Shown: positions 10,114-18,867, numbered from the stretch's first letter. The stretch: DNA of 41,580 nucleotides from Bacteroides bouchesdurhonensis (GCF_900155865.1 NZ_LT707006.1:4406098-4447677), one strand, 5' to 3'. Notes: generated by a model not told the origin, from the sequence alone. Translations and numbers: made by a program.

Positions 10114-11862
10114 ATGAGTACAAAAAACTCTTCACGTTTTACACCTGTCATCATAGCTATCAGCGTGGTTATCGGGATTCTTATCGGTACTTTTTATGCC
10201 AAACACTTTGCCGGCAACCGTCTGGGTATTATCAACGGCTCATCCAATAAGTTGAATGCCTTGTTACGGATTGTAGATGACCAATACGTAGATACCGTAA
10301 ACATGGCTGACCTTGTGGAAAAAGCAATGCCACAAATCCTTGCGGAGCTCGATCCGCATTCAACCTACATTCCTGCTCAAAATCTGGAAGAAGTCAATTC
10401 TGAACTTGAAGGAAGTTTTAGTGGAATCGGTATTCAATTTACCATACAGAATGACACGATCCATGTAAATGCTGTGATCCAAGGTGGACCTTCCGAGAAA
10501 GTAGGGTTGATGGCAGGTGACCGTATCATCATGGTTGACAATAGTTTATTTGTTGGCAAACAGGTGACCAATGAACGCGCTATACGTACATTGAAAGGTC
10601 CGAAAGGTTCTCAAGTAAAATTGGGCGTGAAACGTATGGGTGAGAAAAACTTATTGGATTTCTCCATCACACGTGGGGATATTCCTCAAAATACGGTTGA
10701 TGCAGCTTATATGCTAAACGATAGTATCGGTTATGTGAAAGTCAGCAAATTCGGACGTACTACCCATGTTGAATTACTCAATGCACTGGCTCAACTGAAC
10801 CACAAAAACAGCAAAGGTCTGATTATTGACCTTCGTGGCAATACTGGAGGATATATGGAAGCTGCCATCCGCATGGTGAATGAATTCTTACCCGAAGGCA
10901 AACTGATTGTATATACTCAGGGTAGAAAATATCCTCGTGCAGAAGAATTTGCCAATGGCACAGGAAGTTGCCAGAAAATACCTCTGATCGTTTTAACTGA
11001 CGAAGGTTCTGCATCTGCCAGTGAAATTTTCACCGGAGCTATACAGGACAATGATCGCGGAACAGTTGTAGGACGTCGTTCATTCGGAAAGGGTCTTGTA
11101 CAACAACCGATTGACTTTAGTGACGGCTCTGCCATCCGCTTAACTATTGCACGATATTATACGCCATCCGGAAGATGTATTCAACGTCCTTATGAAAGCG
11201 GCAAAGACCGGAACTATGAATTAGATATCTACAACCGTTACGAACATGGCGAATTCTTCTCTCGTGATAGTATCAAGCAAAATGAAAATGAGCTCTATTA
11301 CACCAGTTTAGGACGTCCAGTATATGGTGGTGGAGGTATCATGCCGGATATATTCGTACCTCAAGATACAACAGGAGTTACGACTTATCTGTCTACGGTT
11401 ATCAGCCGAGGACTGACTAATCAGTTCACTTTCCAATATACAGACAATAATCGTCAGAAACTCAGTCAATACGAGACTGAAGAAGAATTATTGGATTACT
11501 TGCGCCGCCAAGGTTTGATAGAACAGTTTATCCATTATGCAGAAAGCAAAGGAGTAAAGAGAAGAAATATCTTAATCCAGAAATCACATAAGTTACTCGA
11601 AAGAAATATCTATGGTAACATTATCTATAATATGTTAGGTCTGGAATCCTATATCAAATACTTCAATCAGACAGATGCTACTGTCAATAAAGGAATAGAG
11701 ATTCTTCAAAAAGGGGAAGCTTTTCCTAAAGCTCCCGAAACAACGGAAGAAGAAGCAATAGAGGATAAAAACGATGGAAAAGAAAAAAGAACTGCGAATG
11801 CATATATCATCCATGAAAATCCAACTGAGATCTTCAGATATGCAGAAGCAATATTCAGCTAA
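10114..11862 (+). CDS. C-terminal processing peptidase, S41 family (Ctp-like)
   Basis: S41 proteases cut exported proteins near their C-termini in the periplasm. The order is: an N-terminal membrane anchor (about residues 11-29), a helical region, a PDZ domain (about 95-180, including GLMAGDRIIMVD), and the S41 catalytic domain. The catalytic Ser299 lies in DEGSASASEIF and Lys326 in GRRSFGKGLVQQ; the 27-residue spacing is normal for the family. The C-terminal part is helical and ends in a low-complexity Glu/Lys stretch. The last 89 bp overlap the 5-FCL gene in another frame, so the extreme C-terminus may be a recent extension or the downstream start may be later than assigned. Confidence 0.93.
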   Translation: MSTKNSSRFTPVIIAISVVIGILIGTFYAKHFAGNRLGIINGSSNKLNALLRIVDDQYVDTVNMADLVEKAMPQILAELDPHSTYIPAQNLEEVNSELEGSFSGIGIQFTIQNDTIHVNAVIQGGPSEKVGLMAGDRIIMVDNSLFVGKQVTNERAIRTLKGPKGSQVKLGVKRMGEKNLLDFSITRGDIPQNTVDAAYMLNDSIGYVKVSKFGRTTHVELLNALAQLNHKNSKGLIIDLRGNTGGYMEAAIRMVNEFLPEGKLIVYTQGRKYPRAEEFANGTGSCQKIPLIVLTDEGSASASEIFTGAIQDNDRGTVVGRRSFGKGLVQQPIDFSDGSAIRLTIARYYTPSGRCIQRPYESGKDRNYELDIYNRYEHGEFFSRDSIKQNENELYYTSLGRPVYGGGGIMPDIFVPQDTTGVTTYLSTVISRGLTNQFTFQYTDNNRQKLSQYETEEELLDYLRRQGLIEQFIHYAESKGVKRRNILIQKSHKLLERNIYGNIIYNMLGLESYIKYFNQTDATVNKGIEILQKGEAFPKAPETTEEEAIEDKNDGKEKRTANAYIIHENPTEIFRYAEAIFS

Positions 11863-12361
11863 AATACTTGCCGCTCTTGAAGCTCATCCGGCTTTCAGAG
11901 CGGCAAACACCGTATTGCTCTATCATTCACTGAAGGATGAGGTAGATACACATGACTTTATCCGAAAATGGAGTAATAAAAAACAGATATTGCTACCAGT
12001 AGTCGTGGGTAATGAGTTGGAACTGCGGTTATATACCGGACCTGAAGACATGCAAATCAGTAATTACGGCATAGAAGAACCAATGGGTGAAGCATACACA
12101 GACTATGAATCTATAGACTTTATTGTCGTTCCCGGCGTAGCCTTTGATCAGAAAGGGAATCGGTTAGGACGAGGAAAAGGTTATTATGACCGTCTTTTGC
12201 CACATATTCCGTCAGCTTACAAAGCCGGCATCTGTTTTCCATTTCAACTAGTTGAAGAAGTGCCGGCAGAGCCACATGACATCCGAATGGATATTATTAT
12301 AACTATCAATGAGAACAAACTACCATACTCACACCACCCGCTGCCATCATGCGACAGGTAG
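11774..12361 (+). CDS. 5-formyltetrahydrofolate cyclo-ligase
   Basis: This enzyme uses ATP to turn 5-formyl-THF into 5,10-methenyl-THF, returning folate to one-carbon metabolism. The family signature GRGKGYYDR is at residues 132-140, preceded by FIVVPGVAFD. At 195 aa it matches the family (about 180-200 aa). The ATG at 11774 gives the expected Lys-rich N-terminal helix but overlaps the S41 gene by 89 bp; later Met codons (11798, 11816) would shorten the overlap and cut into that helix. Its 3' end overlaps the PHP gene by 53 bp. Tight overlaps on both sides point to one polycistronic mRNA. Confidence 0.93.
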   Translation: MEKKKELRMHISSMKIQLRSSDMQKQYSAKILAALEAHPAFRAANTVLLYHSLKDEVDTHDFIRKWSNKKQILLPVVVGNELELRLYTGPEDMQISNYGIEEPMGEAYTDYESIDFIVVPGVAFDQKGNRLGRGKGYYDRLLPHIPSAYKAGICFPFQLVEEVPAEPHDIRMDIIITINENKLPYSHHPLPSCDR

Positions 12362-13100
12362 TGATGAAGACTTTGTTTTAAGTGCCATCAAAGGTGGTTA
12401 CGAGGAACTTGGTTTTTCTGATCACACCCCTTGGAAGTACCATACAAATTATGTATCCGATATTCGCATGCTTCCCGAAGAATTACCGGAATACATTGAT
12501 AGTCTCCGCTCGTTGCGAGAGAAATATAAGAACCAGATTAGTATCAAAATCGGATTGGAATGTGAATACTTTCCTAACTACCTGCATTGGTTAAAAGGTA
12601 TAATCAAGGAATACCAATTAGACTATATCATCTTTGGAAATCATCATTTCCATACAGACGAGAAATTCCCCTATTTTGGTCGACATACCGATACGGTAGA
12701 GATGCTCGAGCTTTATGAAGAAAGTGCCATTGAAGGAATGGAAAGCGGTTTATTTGCCTACCTGGCTCATCCAGATCTTTTCATGCGTTCTTATTCCGAA
12801 TTCGACCATCACTGCAAATTAGTCAGTAGACACATTTGCCGGGTGGCTAAACGAATAAATCTGCCGTTGGAATATAACATTGGCTACGAAGATTACAATG
12901 AGGCAAACGGCATCACAAATATCCCTCATCCTGAATTCTGGAAAATAGCAGCGCATGAAGGCTGCACTGCCATTGTAGGAGTAGACGCCCATCATTATCG
13001 ATATTTAGAAACTCCTGTTTACTACGACCGAGCCCGTCAAACACTTCAATATCTGGGAATGAAAGTGATTGACAACATTCCTTTTCTTAACGAAAAATAA
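12309..13100 (+). CDS. PHP-domain histidinol-phosphatase-like hydrolase
   Basis: PHP phosphoesterases use a cluster of His and Asp residues binding two or three metals. The start NYHTHTTRCHH gives the first motif (His6, His8). GNHHFH, LAHPDLF and VDAHHY follow in order through the 263-aa protein, together making the full metal-binding set. The length and the GLECEYFPNYL segment are typical of HisJ-type histidinol phosphatases (HisK family). No other his genes are near, so the substrate may be another phosphate monoester. The start codon lies inside the 5-FCL gene. Its end overlaps the convergent DUF721 gene by 14 bp. Confidence 0.88.
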   Translation: MRTNYHTHTTRCHHATGSDEDFVLSAIKGGYEELGFSDHTPWKYHTNYVSDIRMLPEELPEYIDSLRSLREKYKNQISIKIGLECEYFPNYLHWLKGIIKEYQLDYIIFGNHHFHTDEKFPYFGRHTDTVEMLELYEESAIEGMESGLFAYLAHPDLFMRSYSEFDHHCKLVSRHICRVAKRINLPLEYNIGYEDYNEANGITNIPHPEFWKIAAHEGCTAIVGVDAHHYRYLETPVYYDRARQTLQYLGMKVIDNIPFLNEK

Positions 13101-13374
13101 TGTTGGTAATCACTGTTGCTCCGACTTTCTTATTCAGAGTGCGTATCAATACTTCACGCCCCATCAATAACTCTTGGCGAAGAGCAGCAGAAGTCAAATG
13201 TACATATAACGTTTGATTACGAATATAAAGATTGCTGGTATAGCTTGCCGCAGGTCCTAACACCTGAGGCCAAGCATCCATCAATCGTTGTTCATTCAAC
13301 GGTGACTCAAGGCTCTCCTGACGAAGATATTGTTGAATCAATTTCCCTATTTGTTCCGCATTATTCCTTTTCAT
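13087..13374 (-). CDS. DUF721 protein (DciA-like)
   Basis: This 95-aa protein carries the DUF721 core: an N-terminal helix, DAWPQVLGPAASYTS, and the LYVHLTSAALRQELLMGRE strand-helix segment. DUF721 includes DciA, which loads replicative helicase in bacteria lacking DnaC. Bacteroidota members are short and often sit beside recF, as here. The start ATG overlaps the recF stop codon (ATGA arrangement), so the two are translationally coupled. It is convergent with the PHP gene. A role in replication is inference from family and neighbour. Confidence 0.85.
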   Translation of the reverse strand: MKRNNAEQIGKLIQQYLRQESLESPLNEQRLMDAWPQVLGPAASYTSNLYIRNQTLYVHLTSAALRQELLMGREVLIRTLNKKVGATVITNIIFR

Positions 13375-14480
13375 GATTCCATCTCCATTTCACGAATAGC
13401 TCCTTGCTCTACACAGAACATTTTATAATCACTGCCTACCTTATATAAAATACAGTCCAAATGCTCTCTGTTAGTATCCGTAATAAAGATCTGACCGAAA
13501 TTATCTCCTCCTACCAGTTTCACAATCTGTTCTACACGAGAAGCATCCAACTTATCAAAGATATCATCCAATAATAAAAGAGGTATAGTCCTCCCCGTAC
13601 GCTTCAAGAAATCAAACTGTGCCAGTTTCAGAGCAACCAGATACGTCTTATTCTGTCCCTGCGATCCTTCTTTCTTAATAGGGAACTCACCCAGAAGCAT
13701 ATTTAATTCATCTTTATGAATGCCACGCAATGAAAATCCCATAATCTTATCCCGTTCCCGACTCTGCTTCAGCACTTCGAGCAATGAGGCATCCCTTGCA
13801 TGAGATTCATAAGACAGTCCCACCTGCTCCTTATCCTGAGATATAAAAGAATAAAAGGACTGGAAAATAGGAATAAACTCCCGGATAAAAGCTTCACGTT
13901 TACGAAATACGATATCACCGGCCTGTGCCATCATTTCTTCCCACACTAGAAAGAGTTCCTCCTCTACCGGAAACTCACTTTTCAACAAGGTATTACGCTG
14001 CACCAACGCTTTATTATATCTAATTAAAGCGTCCAAATACTCTTTATCATATTGAGAAATCACAACATCCATAAAACGGCGGCGTTCGTCACTTCCTCCT
14101 GAGATTAATTCCGAGTCAGCAGGTGAAACCATCACCAATGGAAGAAAACCAATATGATCGGAGAAACGACTATATTCTTTTTTATTACGCTTGAACTGTT
14201 TCTTCGAACGACGTTTCATTCCGCAATAAATTTCTTCCGGTGTTCCATCCTCCACTTCATAAAAACCCTGAATCACAAAAAAATCCTGTCCGTGACGAAT
14301 ATTCTGAGAATCAACCGGATTGCCCGAACTTTTACAGAAAGACAAGAAGTAGACAGCATCCAGCAAATTCGTCTTCCCCATCCCATTCTGCCCGAAGAAA
14401 CAATTCAGTTTAGCAGAAAAATCCAACTCTACTTGTTCCAGGTTCTTATAATTTAATATGGATATCCGTTTCAGTATCAT
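13371..14480 (-). CDS. recF: DNA replication and repair protein RecF
   Basis: RecF is an SMC-like ATPase that works with RecO and RecR to load RecA at gaps and stalled forks. The Walker A loop FGQNGMGKTN is at residues 29-38. The ABC signature region (SQGQNKTYLVALKLAQ) and the Walker B segment PLLLLDDIFDKLD are near the C-terminus, in the family order. The ATG at 14480 gives 369 aa, standard for RecF. A further upstream in-frame GTG (14489) is possible but only 14 bp from the -7 box. It is followed by the DUF721 gene with a 4-bp overlap. Confidence 0.95.
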   Translation of the reverse strand: MILKRISILNYKNLEQVELDFSAKLNCFFGQNGMGKTNLLDAVYFLSFCKSSGNPVDSQNIRHGQDFFVIQGFYEVEDGTPEEIYCGMKRRSKKQFKRNKKEYSRFSDHIGFLPLVMVSPADSELISGGSDERRRFMDVVISQYDKEYLDALIRYNKALVQRNTLLKSEFPVEEELFLVWEEMMAQAGDIVFRKREAFIREFIPIFQSFYSFISQDKEQVGLSYESHARDASLLEVLKQSRERDKIMGFSLRGIHKDELNMLLGEFPIKKEGSQGQNKTYLVALKLAQFDFLKRTGRTIPLLLLDDIFDKLDASRVEQIVKLVGGDNFGQIFITDTNREHLDCILYKVGSDYKMFCVEQGAIREMEMES

Positions 14481-14502
14481 TGTACACACATTAATTTGTT
14501 CA

Positions 14503-14510
14503 CAAAAGTA
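14503..14510 (-). promoter_or_regulatory. Bacteroides-type -7 box for recF
   Basis: On the minus strand it reads TACTTTTG, an exact TAnnTTTG match, 22 bp before the recF ATG at 14480. Confidence 0.6.
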
Positions 14511-14584
14511 GCAAGATTTTCGTGGTTTTCGAGTGTTATATAAAAAAAGATGCTTCTAAATTTCGTTAGTAGATATAAAAAAAC

Positions 14585-14592
14585 TAATTTTG
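14585..14592 (+). promoter_or_regulatory. Bacteroides-type -7 box for the TPR membrane protein
   Basis: TAATTTTG matches TAnnTTTG, 49 bp before the ATG at 14642. Together with the recF box it makes a divergent promoter pair about 75 bp apart. Confidence 0.65.
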
Positions 14593-14641
14593 CGAGTCGA
14601 ATTATCGAACAAGGAATAATAACAAAAAGAATCATATAAAA

Positions 14642-15325
14642 ATGGCAGAACAAAAGAATCAGAACGAACATCTGAACGTAGAAGATGCACTGACACAATC
14701 GGAAGCATTTCTCATTAAGTACAAAAATGCAATCATCGGTGGTGTTGCAGCTATAGTCATCATCGTAGCAGGGATTATCATGTACAAGCACCTCTATGCA
14801 GAACCACGTGAAGAGAAAGCTCAGGCAGCACTTTTCAAAGGACAGGAATACTTTGAACAAGATGCATTTGAACAAGCTTTAAACGGTGACAGCATCGGTT
14901 TTACAGGCTTCCTGAAAGTAGCAGATGAATACAGCGGAACAAAAGCTGCCAATCTGGCCAAAGCTTATGCAGGTATTTGTTACGCACAACTCGGTAAATA
15001 CGAAGATGCAGTTAAAATGTTGGATAGCTTCAGCAGTGATGACCAAATGGTAGCTCCTGCTATTTTGGGTGCAACAGGAAACTGTTATGCACAACTCGGA
15101 CAGTTGGATAAGGCTGCTTCTACGTTGTTATCGGCAGCAGCCAAAGCTGACAATAACACATTGAGCCCTATTTTCCTGATGCAAGCAGGCGAGATCTTGG
15201 TGAAACAAGGAAAATTCGATGATGCTGTAGAGGCTTATACGAAAATCAAAGATAAATATTTCCAGTCATACCAGGCTATCGATATCGACAAGTATATCGA
15301 ACAGGCTAAATTAATGAAAAAATAA
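14642..15325 (+). CDS. Membrane-anchored TPR protein (YfgM-like)
   Basis: The 227-aa protein has a cytoplasmic N-terminus, one transmembrane helix (about residues 29-47, AIIGGVAAIVIIVAGIIMY) and a soluble C-terminal part of TPR-like helix pairs (LAKAYAGICYAQLGKYEDAV, GNCYAQLGQLDKAAS, AGEILVKQGKFDDAVEAY). This layout resembles YfgM/TPR_21 proteins, which help chaperone exported proteins at the Sec translocon; the functional link is inference. It has its own promoter divergent from recF. Downstream, an inverted repeat with a T-run probably ends the transcript before ribH. Confidence 0.8.
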   Translation: MAEQKNQNEHLNVEDALTQSEAFLIKYKNAIIGGVAAIVIIVAGIIMYKHLYAEPREEKAQAALFKGQEYFEQDAFEQALNGDSIGFTGFLKVADEYSGTKAANLAKAYAGICYAQLGKYEDAVKMLDSFSSDDQMVAPAILGATGNCYAQLGQLDKAASTLLSAAAKADNNTLSPIFLMQAGEILVKQGKFDDAVEAYTKIKDKYFQSYQAIDIDKYIEQAKLMKK

Positions 15326-15350
15326 TATACCTTATTATATAGAGAAACTT

Positions 15351-15420
15351 GAGCACGGATTACACGGATTAAGCGGGTTATATTCAGAACCGTGATATCC
15401 GTATAATCCGTGTTCTTTTT
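15351..15420. repeat. Intergenic inverted repeat with ACGGATTA core
   Basis: The left arm (15351-15371, GAGCACGGATTACACGGATTA) is the near reverse complement of the right arm (15396-15415), followed by TTTTTAAA. It can act as a terminator for the TPR gene. Each arm contains the unit CACGGATTA/ACGGAT in tandem, like the second element at 17785-17851, which suggests a dispersed repeat family. Confidence 0.6.
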
Positions 15421-15454
15421 AAATCATTTATTAACCCCCTTTAATATACACATT

Positions 15455-15949
15455 ATGGCAACTGCATATCATAACCTGTCCGAATACGATTTTAATTCTG
15501 TTCCTAATGCTGAAAACATGAAATTCGGGATTGTTGTATCAGAATGGAATTTCAATATTACCGGTGCTCTATTAAACGGTGCAATCAATACACTGAAAAA
15601 ACATGGAGCCAAAGAAGAGAACATTTTGGTTAAAACTGTTCCGGGAAGTTTTGAACTGACTTTTGGTGCTAACCAAATAATGGAAAATTGTGAGATTGAT
15701 GCAATCATTGCAATTGGTTGCGTTATTAAAGGAGATACTCCACATTTTGACTATGTTTGTATGGGAGCAACTCAAGGGATTACCGAATTAAACGCAACTG
15801 GCGATATACCAGTGATTTACGGATTAATTACTACCAATACAATGGAACAAGCAGAGGATAGAGCCGGTGGTAAACTAGGTAACAAAGGAGACGAATGTGC
15901 AATTACTGCAATAAAAATGATCGATTTTGTTTGGAGTTTAAATAAATAG
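15455..15949 (+). CDS. ribH: 6,7-dimethyl-8-ribityllumazine synthase
   Basis: RibH condenses the ribityl pyrimidine with 3,4-dihydroxy-2-butanone-4-phosphate in the penultimate step of riboflavin synthesis and assembles into pentamers or 60-mers. Motifs in order are SEWNFNIT (Trp31 stacks on the substrate), VPGSFELTFGA (residues 62-72), and IGCVIKGDTPHFDYV with the catalytic His97. The C-terminal QAEDRAGGKLGNKGDE is also typical. The ATG at 15455 gives 164 aa, the usual size; an earlier in-frame start adds 15 residues unlike the family. No other rib genes are nearby. The tRNA promoter overlaps its 3' end. Confidence 0.96.
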   Translation: MATAYHNLSEYDFNSVPNAENMKFGIVVSEWNFNITGALLNGAINTLKKHGAKEENILVKTVPGSFELTFGANQIMENCEIDAIIAIGCVIKGDTPHFDYVCMGATQGITELNATGDIPVIYGLITTNTMEQAEDRAGGKLGNKGDECAITAIKMIDFVWSLNK

Positions 15950-15960
15950 TCGTATCTTTG
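15930..15960 (+). promoter_or_regulatory. Promoter for the tRNA-Tyr/tRNA-Gly pair
   Basis: A -33 TTTG (15930-15933) and -7 TATCTTTG (15953-15960) are separated by 19 bp, the best two-part Bacteroides promoter in the window. It overlaps the end of ribH and starts about 38 bp before tRNA-Tyr. Confidence 0.75.
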
Positions 15961-15998
15961 CACCGCAATTGAGAAACAAACCTCCTCAAAAGCAAAAA

Positions 15999-16081
15999 GG
16001 GCAAATACCAGAGTGGCCAAATGGGGCAGACTGTAAATCTGCTGTCTTTCGACTTCGGTGGTTCGAATCCATCTTTGCCCA
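15999..16081 (+). tRNA. tRNA-Tyr (anticodon GTA)
   Basis: The 83-nt gene has acceptor arms GGGCAAA and TTTGCCC with discriminator A. The anticodon stem GCAGA/TCTGC encloses CTGTAAA, giving anticodon GTA. It has a long variable arm and a T-arm with GGTTCGAATCC. The long variable arm fits a bacterial class II tRNA-Tyr. CCA is not encoded. Confidence 0.95.
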
Positions 16082-16089
16082 CTAAAATT

Positions 16090-16162
16090 GCGGAAGTAGC
16101 TCAGTTGATAGAGCATTAGCCTTCCAAGCTGAGGGTCGCGGGTTTGAGCCCCGTCTTCCGCT
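16090..16162 (+). tRNA. tRNA-Gly (anticodon TCC)
   Basis: The 73-nt gene has acceptor arms GCGGAAG/CTTCCGC with discriminator T. The D-arm GCTCAGTTGATAGAGC and the T-arm GGGTTTGAGCCC are present. The anticodon stem TTAGC/GCTGA encloses CTTCCAA, giving TCC. It follows tRNA-Tyr by 8 bp and is co-transcribed with it. Confidence 0.94.
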
Positions 16163-16167
16163 CTAAA

Positions 16168-16195
16168 GAGAATCTGAATTTCAGATTCTCTTTTT
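16168..16195 (+). terminator. Terminator of the tRNA transcript
   Basis: GAGAATCTGAA (16168-16178) pairs with TTCAGATTCTC (16180-16190) with a minimal loop and is followed by five T. Confidence 0.85.
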
Positions 16196-16266
16196 ATTTC
16201 CCCCCTTTTCTCTTCCTTTTATTTGAAATATTCCGAAATAAAAGCAATTAATTTATGATTAATTAC

Positions 16267-16274
16267 TATTTTTG
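16267..16274 (+). promoter_or_regulatory. Bacteroides-type -7 box for the GH109-like gene
   Basis: TATTTTTG matches TAnnTTTG, 50 bp before the ATG at 16325. Confidence 0.5.
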
Positions 16275-16324
16275 GCTTTTGAAAGAAAACACACTAATTA
16301 ACCCTTTAACCCCCTAAAAAAATC

Positions 16325-17734
16325 ATGAAAGAACTGCTAATTTCATTGGCAATCGGTTTTACCTTATTAACCTGTCAAACCAGTTGCTGCACACAAAAAG
16401 AAAAAGAAGCATTCAAACCTCTTCAAGTAGAAACGCCCGAACGTCCTTCCGGACAAGAAGATGTCATTCAGTTAGTAACCCCCAAACTGGAGACAGTCCG
16501 CGTTGGTTTCATTGGTTTAGGCATGAGAGGTCCCGGAGCAGTAGAACGTTTTGCCTACATTCCCGGAACTAAAATAGTTGCTCTTTGTGACATCCGTCCT
16601 GAATGCGTAGAAAAATCACAAAACATCTTGAAGAAAGCCGGTCTGCCAGAAGCTGCTTCCTATACTGGCACAGAAGATGCTTGGAAACAATTGTGTGAAC
16701 GCGATGATATTGATCTTGTGTATATTGCCACAGATTGGAAGCATCATGCTGAAATGGGTGTATATGCTATGGAACATGGTAAGCATGTAGCTATCGAAGT
16801 TCCAGCCGCTATGACATTGGATGAAATATGGAAGCTCATCAATACATCTGAAAAGACCCGCAAACACTGTATGCAATTAGAGAATTGTGTATACGATTTC
16901 TTCGAAATGACAACTTTGAATATGGCACAACAAGGAGTATTCGGTGAGGTTCTCCATGTGGAAGGTTCATACATCCATAATCTGGAGGATTTCTGGCCAT
17001 ACTACTGGAATAATTGGCGTATGGACTACAACCGTTTACATCGTGGAGATGTTTATGCTACTCATGGCATAGGTCCTGCTTGCCAAGTTCTCAATATCCA
17101 TCGCGGAGACCGTATGAAAACTTTAGTTGCTATGGACACAAAGGCTGTAAATGGTCCGGCATTTATTAAAAAACAAACTGGAGAAGATGTGAAAGACTTC
17201 CAGAACGGTGACCAGACTACGACTATTATTCGTACAGAAAATGAACGTACTATGCTTATCCAACATAATGTAATGACACCACGCCCTTATAGTCGTATGT
17301 ATCAGGTAGTCGGAACCGATGGATATGCCAGCAAATATCCGATTGAGGAATACTGTCTGAGACCTTCACAGGTGAAAGCCGACGAGATACCCAACCATGA
17401 AAATCTAAATGCACACGGTTCTGTTCCGGCAGATGTTAAACAGGCATTGATGGCCAAGTATAGAAGTCCTATTCTGGATCAAGAACTGGAAGAGACTGCC
17501 AAAAAAGTAGGTGGTCACGGTGGTATGGACTATATCATGGATTATCGCTTGATATACTGCCTACGTAACGGTTTGCCATTGGATATGGATGTATATGACC
17601 TCGCGGAATGGTGCTGTATGGCCGAACTTACCAGACTTTCTATCGAAAACAATTCTGCTCCTGTAGAAATCCCCGATTTTACTCGGGGTGGATGGAACAA
17701 AGTAAAAGGTTTCCAATACGCCTTTGCTAAATAA
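16325..17734 (+). CDS. GH109-like NAD-dependent glycosidase (alpha-N-acetylgalactosaminidase family)
   Basis: GH109 enzymes share the Gfo/Idh/MocA fold but use tightly bound NAD+ to hydrolyse glycosides, classically alpha-GalNAc. An export signal (residues 1-20) is followed by a linker and a Rossmann domain with VGFIGLGMRGPG (about residues 61-72). The family-typical catalytic region is LENCVYDFFEMTTLNMAQQG and GSYIHNLEDFW, with YATHGIGP further on. At 469 aa it is of family length. The signal region contains several Cys (LLTC, SCC), so lipid anchoring is possible. The sugar kinase two genes downstream fits amino-sugar release and salvage. Substrate specificity is not shown by sequence alone. 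Confidence 0.85.
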   Translation: MKELLISLAIGFTLLTCQTSCCTQKEKEAFKPLQVETPERPSGQEDVIQLVTPKLETVRVGFIGLGMRGPGAVERFAYIPGTKIVALCDIRPECVEKSQNILKKAGLPEAASYTGTEDAWKQLCERDDIDLVYIATDWKHHAEMGVYAMEHGKHVAIEVPAAMTLDEIWKLINTSEKTRKHCMQLENCVYDFFEMTTLNMAQQGVFGEVLHVEGSYIHNLEDFWPYYWNNWRMDYNRLHRGDVYATHGIGPACQVLNIHRGDRMKTLVAMDTKAVNGPAFIKKQTGEDVKDFQNGDQTTTIIRTENERTMLIQHNVMTPRPYSRMYQVVGTDGYASKYPIEEYCLRPSQVKADEIPNHENLNAHGSVPADVKQALMAKYRSPILDQELEETAKKVGGHGGMDYIMDYRLIYCLRNGLPLDMDVYDLAEWCCMAELTRLSIENNSAPVEIPDFTRGGWNKVKGFQYAFAK

Positions 17735-17784
17735 ATAGTGATATACTTGAAAGCAAAGTCAGAAATGTACACTTTGCATTTTTA

Positions 17785-17851
17785 GACGCGGATGACGAAG
17801 ATACTACGGATTTATTTTAATTAAATCCGTAGTATTCGTTGAATTCGCGTC
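17785..17851. repeat. Intergenic inverted repeat with TACGGATT core
   Basis: Two 30-nt arms (17785-17814 and 17822-17851) pair over 14 inner bases (ATACTACGGATTTA) and the outer GACGCG, with mismatches between. Core and size resemble the element at 15351-15415. It can form a strong hairpin after the GH109-like gene, but the T-run is weak. Confidence 0.6.
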
Positions 17852-17925
17852 CGGCAAATTATACAATGACAGACAATCAACCTTCTGAATAAGATATTCA
17901 CTCGATAATTACACATTATCTTTAT

Positions 17926-18816
17926 ATGAAAACAGTAGTTTTAAAACCCTCTAGACAGACTATCCTTCGGGAAGCAAAAGACTACGTAATGATTGCTATC
18001 GGCATGATTCTCTACGGTATCGGATGGACTGTTTTTCTCCTTCCCAATGATATTACTACCGGAGGAGTGCCAGGTATTGCATCTATCGTATATTGGGCTA
18101 CAGGATTTCCCGTACAATATACCTATTTCAGCATTAACTTCTTCCTGCTGCTATTGGCTCTAAAACTATTGGGATTGAAATTCTGTATTAAAACAATTTT
18201 TGGAGTTTTTACCCTGACTTTCTTTCTATCTGTAATTCAGAAAGTATCATCAGGTATCACTCTTCTTCACGACCAACCTTTTATGGCATGCGTTATCGGT
18301 GCATCATTCTGCGGAAGCGGTATCGGAATTGCTTTTTCAGCCAATGGCAGTACCGGCGGTACGGATATCATTGCAGCTATCATCAATAAATACAGGGATA
18401 TCACTTTGGGAAGAGTCATGTTAATCTGTGATCTTATCATCATCTCTTCCAGCTATTTTGTCTTGAAGGATTGGGAAAAAGTAGTATATGGATTCGTGAC
18501 ACTCTATATCTGTAGTTTTGTTCTCGACCAAGTGGTGAATAGCGCACGCCAATCGGTTCAATTCTTTATCATATCCAGTAAATATAAAGAAATAGGACGA
18601 CATATTAACGAATATCCCCATCGTGGAGTAACGATTATCAATGCCACAGGCTTTTATACCGGCAAAGAAGTAAAAATGATGTTTGTATTGGCAAAGAAAC
18701 GCGAATCAACCATCATTTTCCGACTCATAAAGGATATTGACCCAAATGCTTTTGTTTCACAAAGTGCAGTCATTGGGGTATACGGAGAAGGCTTCGACCA
18801 TATTAAAGTAAAATGA
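17926..18816 (+). CDS. YitT family membrane protein (DUF161 + DUF2179)
   Basis: The 296-aa protein has about five hydrophobic segments in its N-terminal two thirds (for example YVMIAIGMILYGIGWTVFLL, YFSINFFLLLLALKLLGL). It carries the Gly-rich NGSTGGTDIIAAIIN segment typical of YitT proteins and a soluble C-terminal DUF2179 domain (from about residue 218, HRGVTIINATGFYTGKE). These are inner-membrane proteins whose substrates are mostly unknown. It lies between the GH109-like enzyme and the sugar kinase (51 bp downstream), so a role linked to amino-sugar handling is possible by position only. Confidence 0.88.
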   Translation: MKTVVLKPSRQTILREAKDYVMIAIGMILYGIGWTVFLLPNDITTGGVPGIASIVYWATGFPVQYTYFSINFFLLLLALKLLGLKFCIKTIFGVFTLTFFLSVIQKVSSGITLLHDQPFMACVIGASFCGSGIGIAFSANGSTGGTDIIAAIINKYRDITLGRVMLICDLIIISSSYFVLKDWEKVVYGFVTLYICSFVLDQVVNSARQSVQFFIISSKYKEIGRHINEYPHRGVTIINATGFYTGKEVKMMFVLAKKRESTIIFRLIKDIDPNAFVSQSAVIGVYGEGFDHIKVK

Positions 18817-18867
18817 AAAATCAAGATTTAGAATAACCTTAGTACAAATTATTTAAATAAAAGACTC

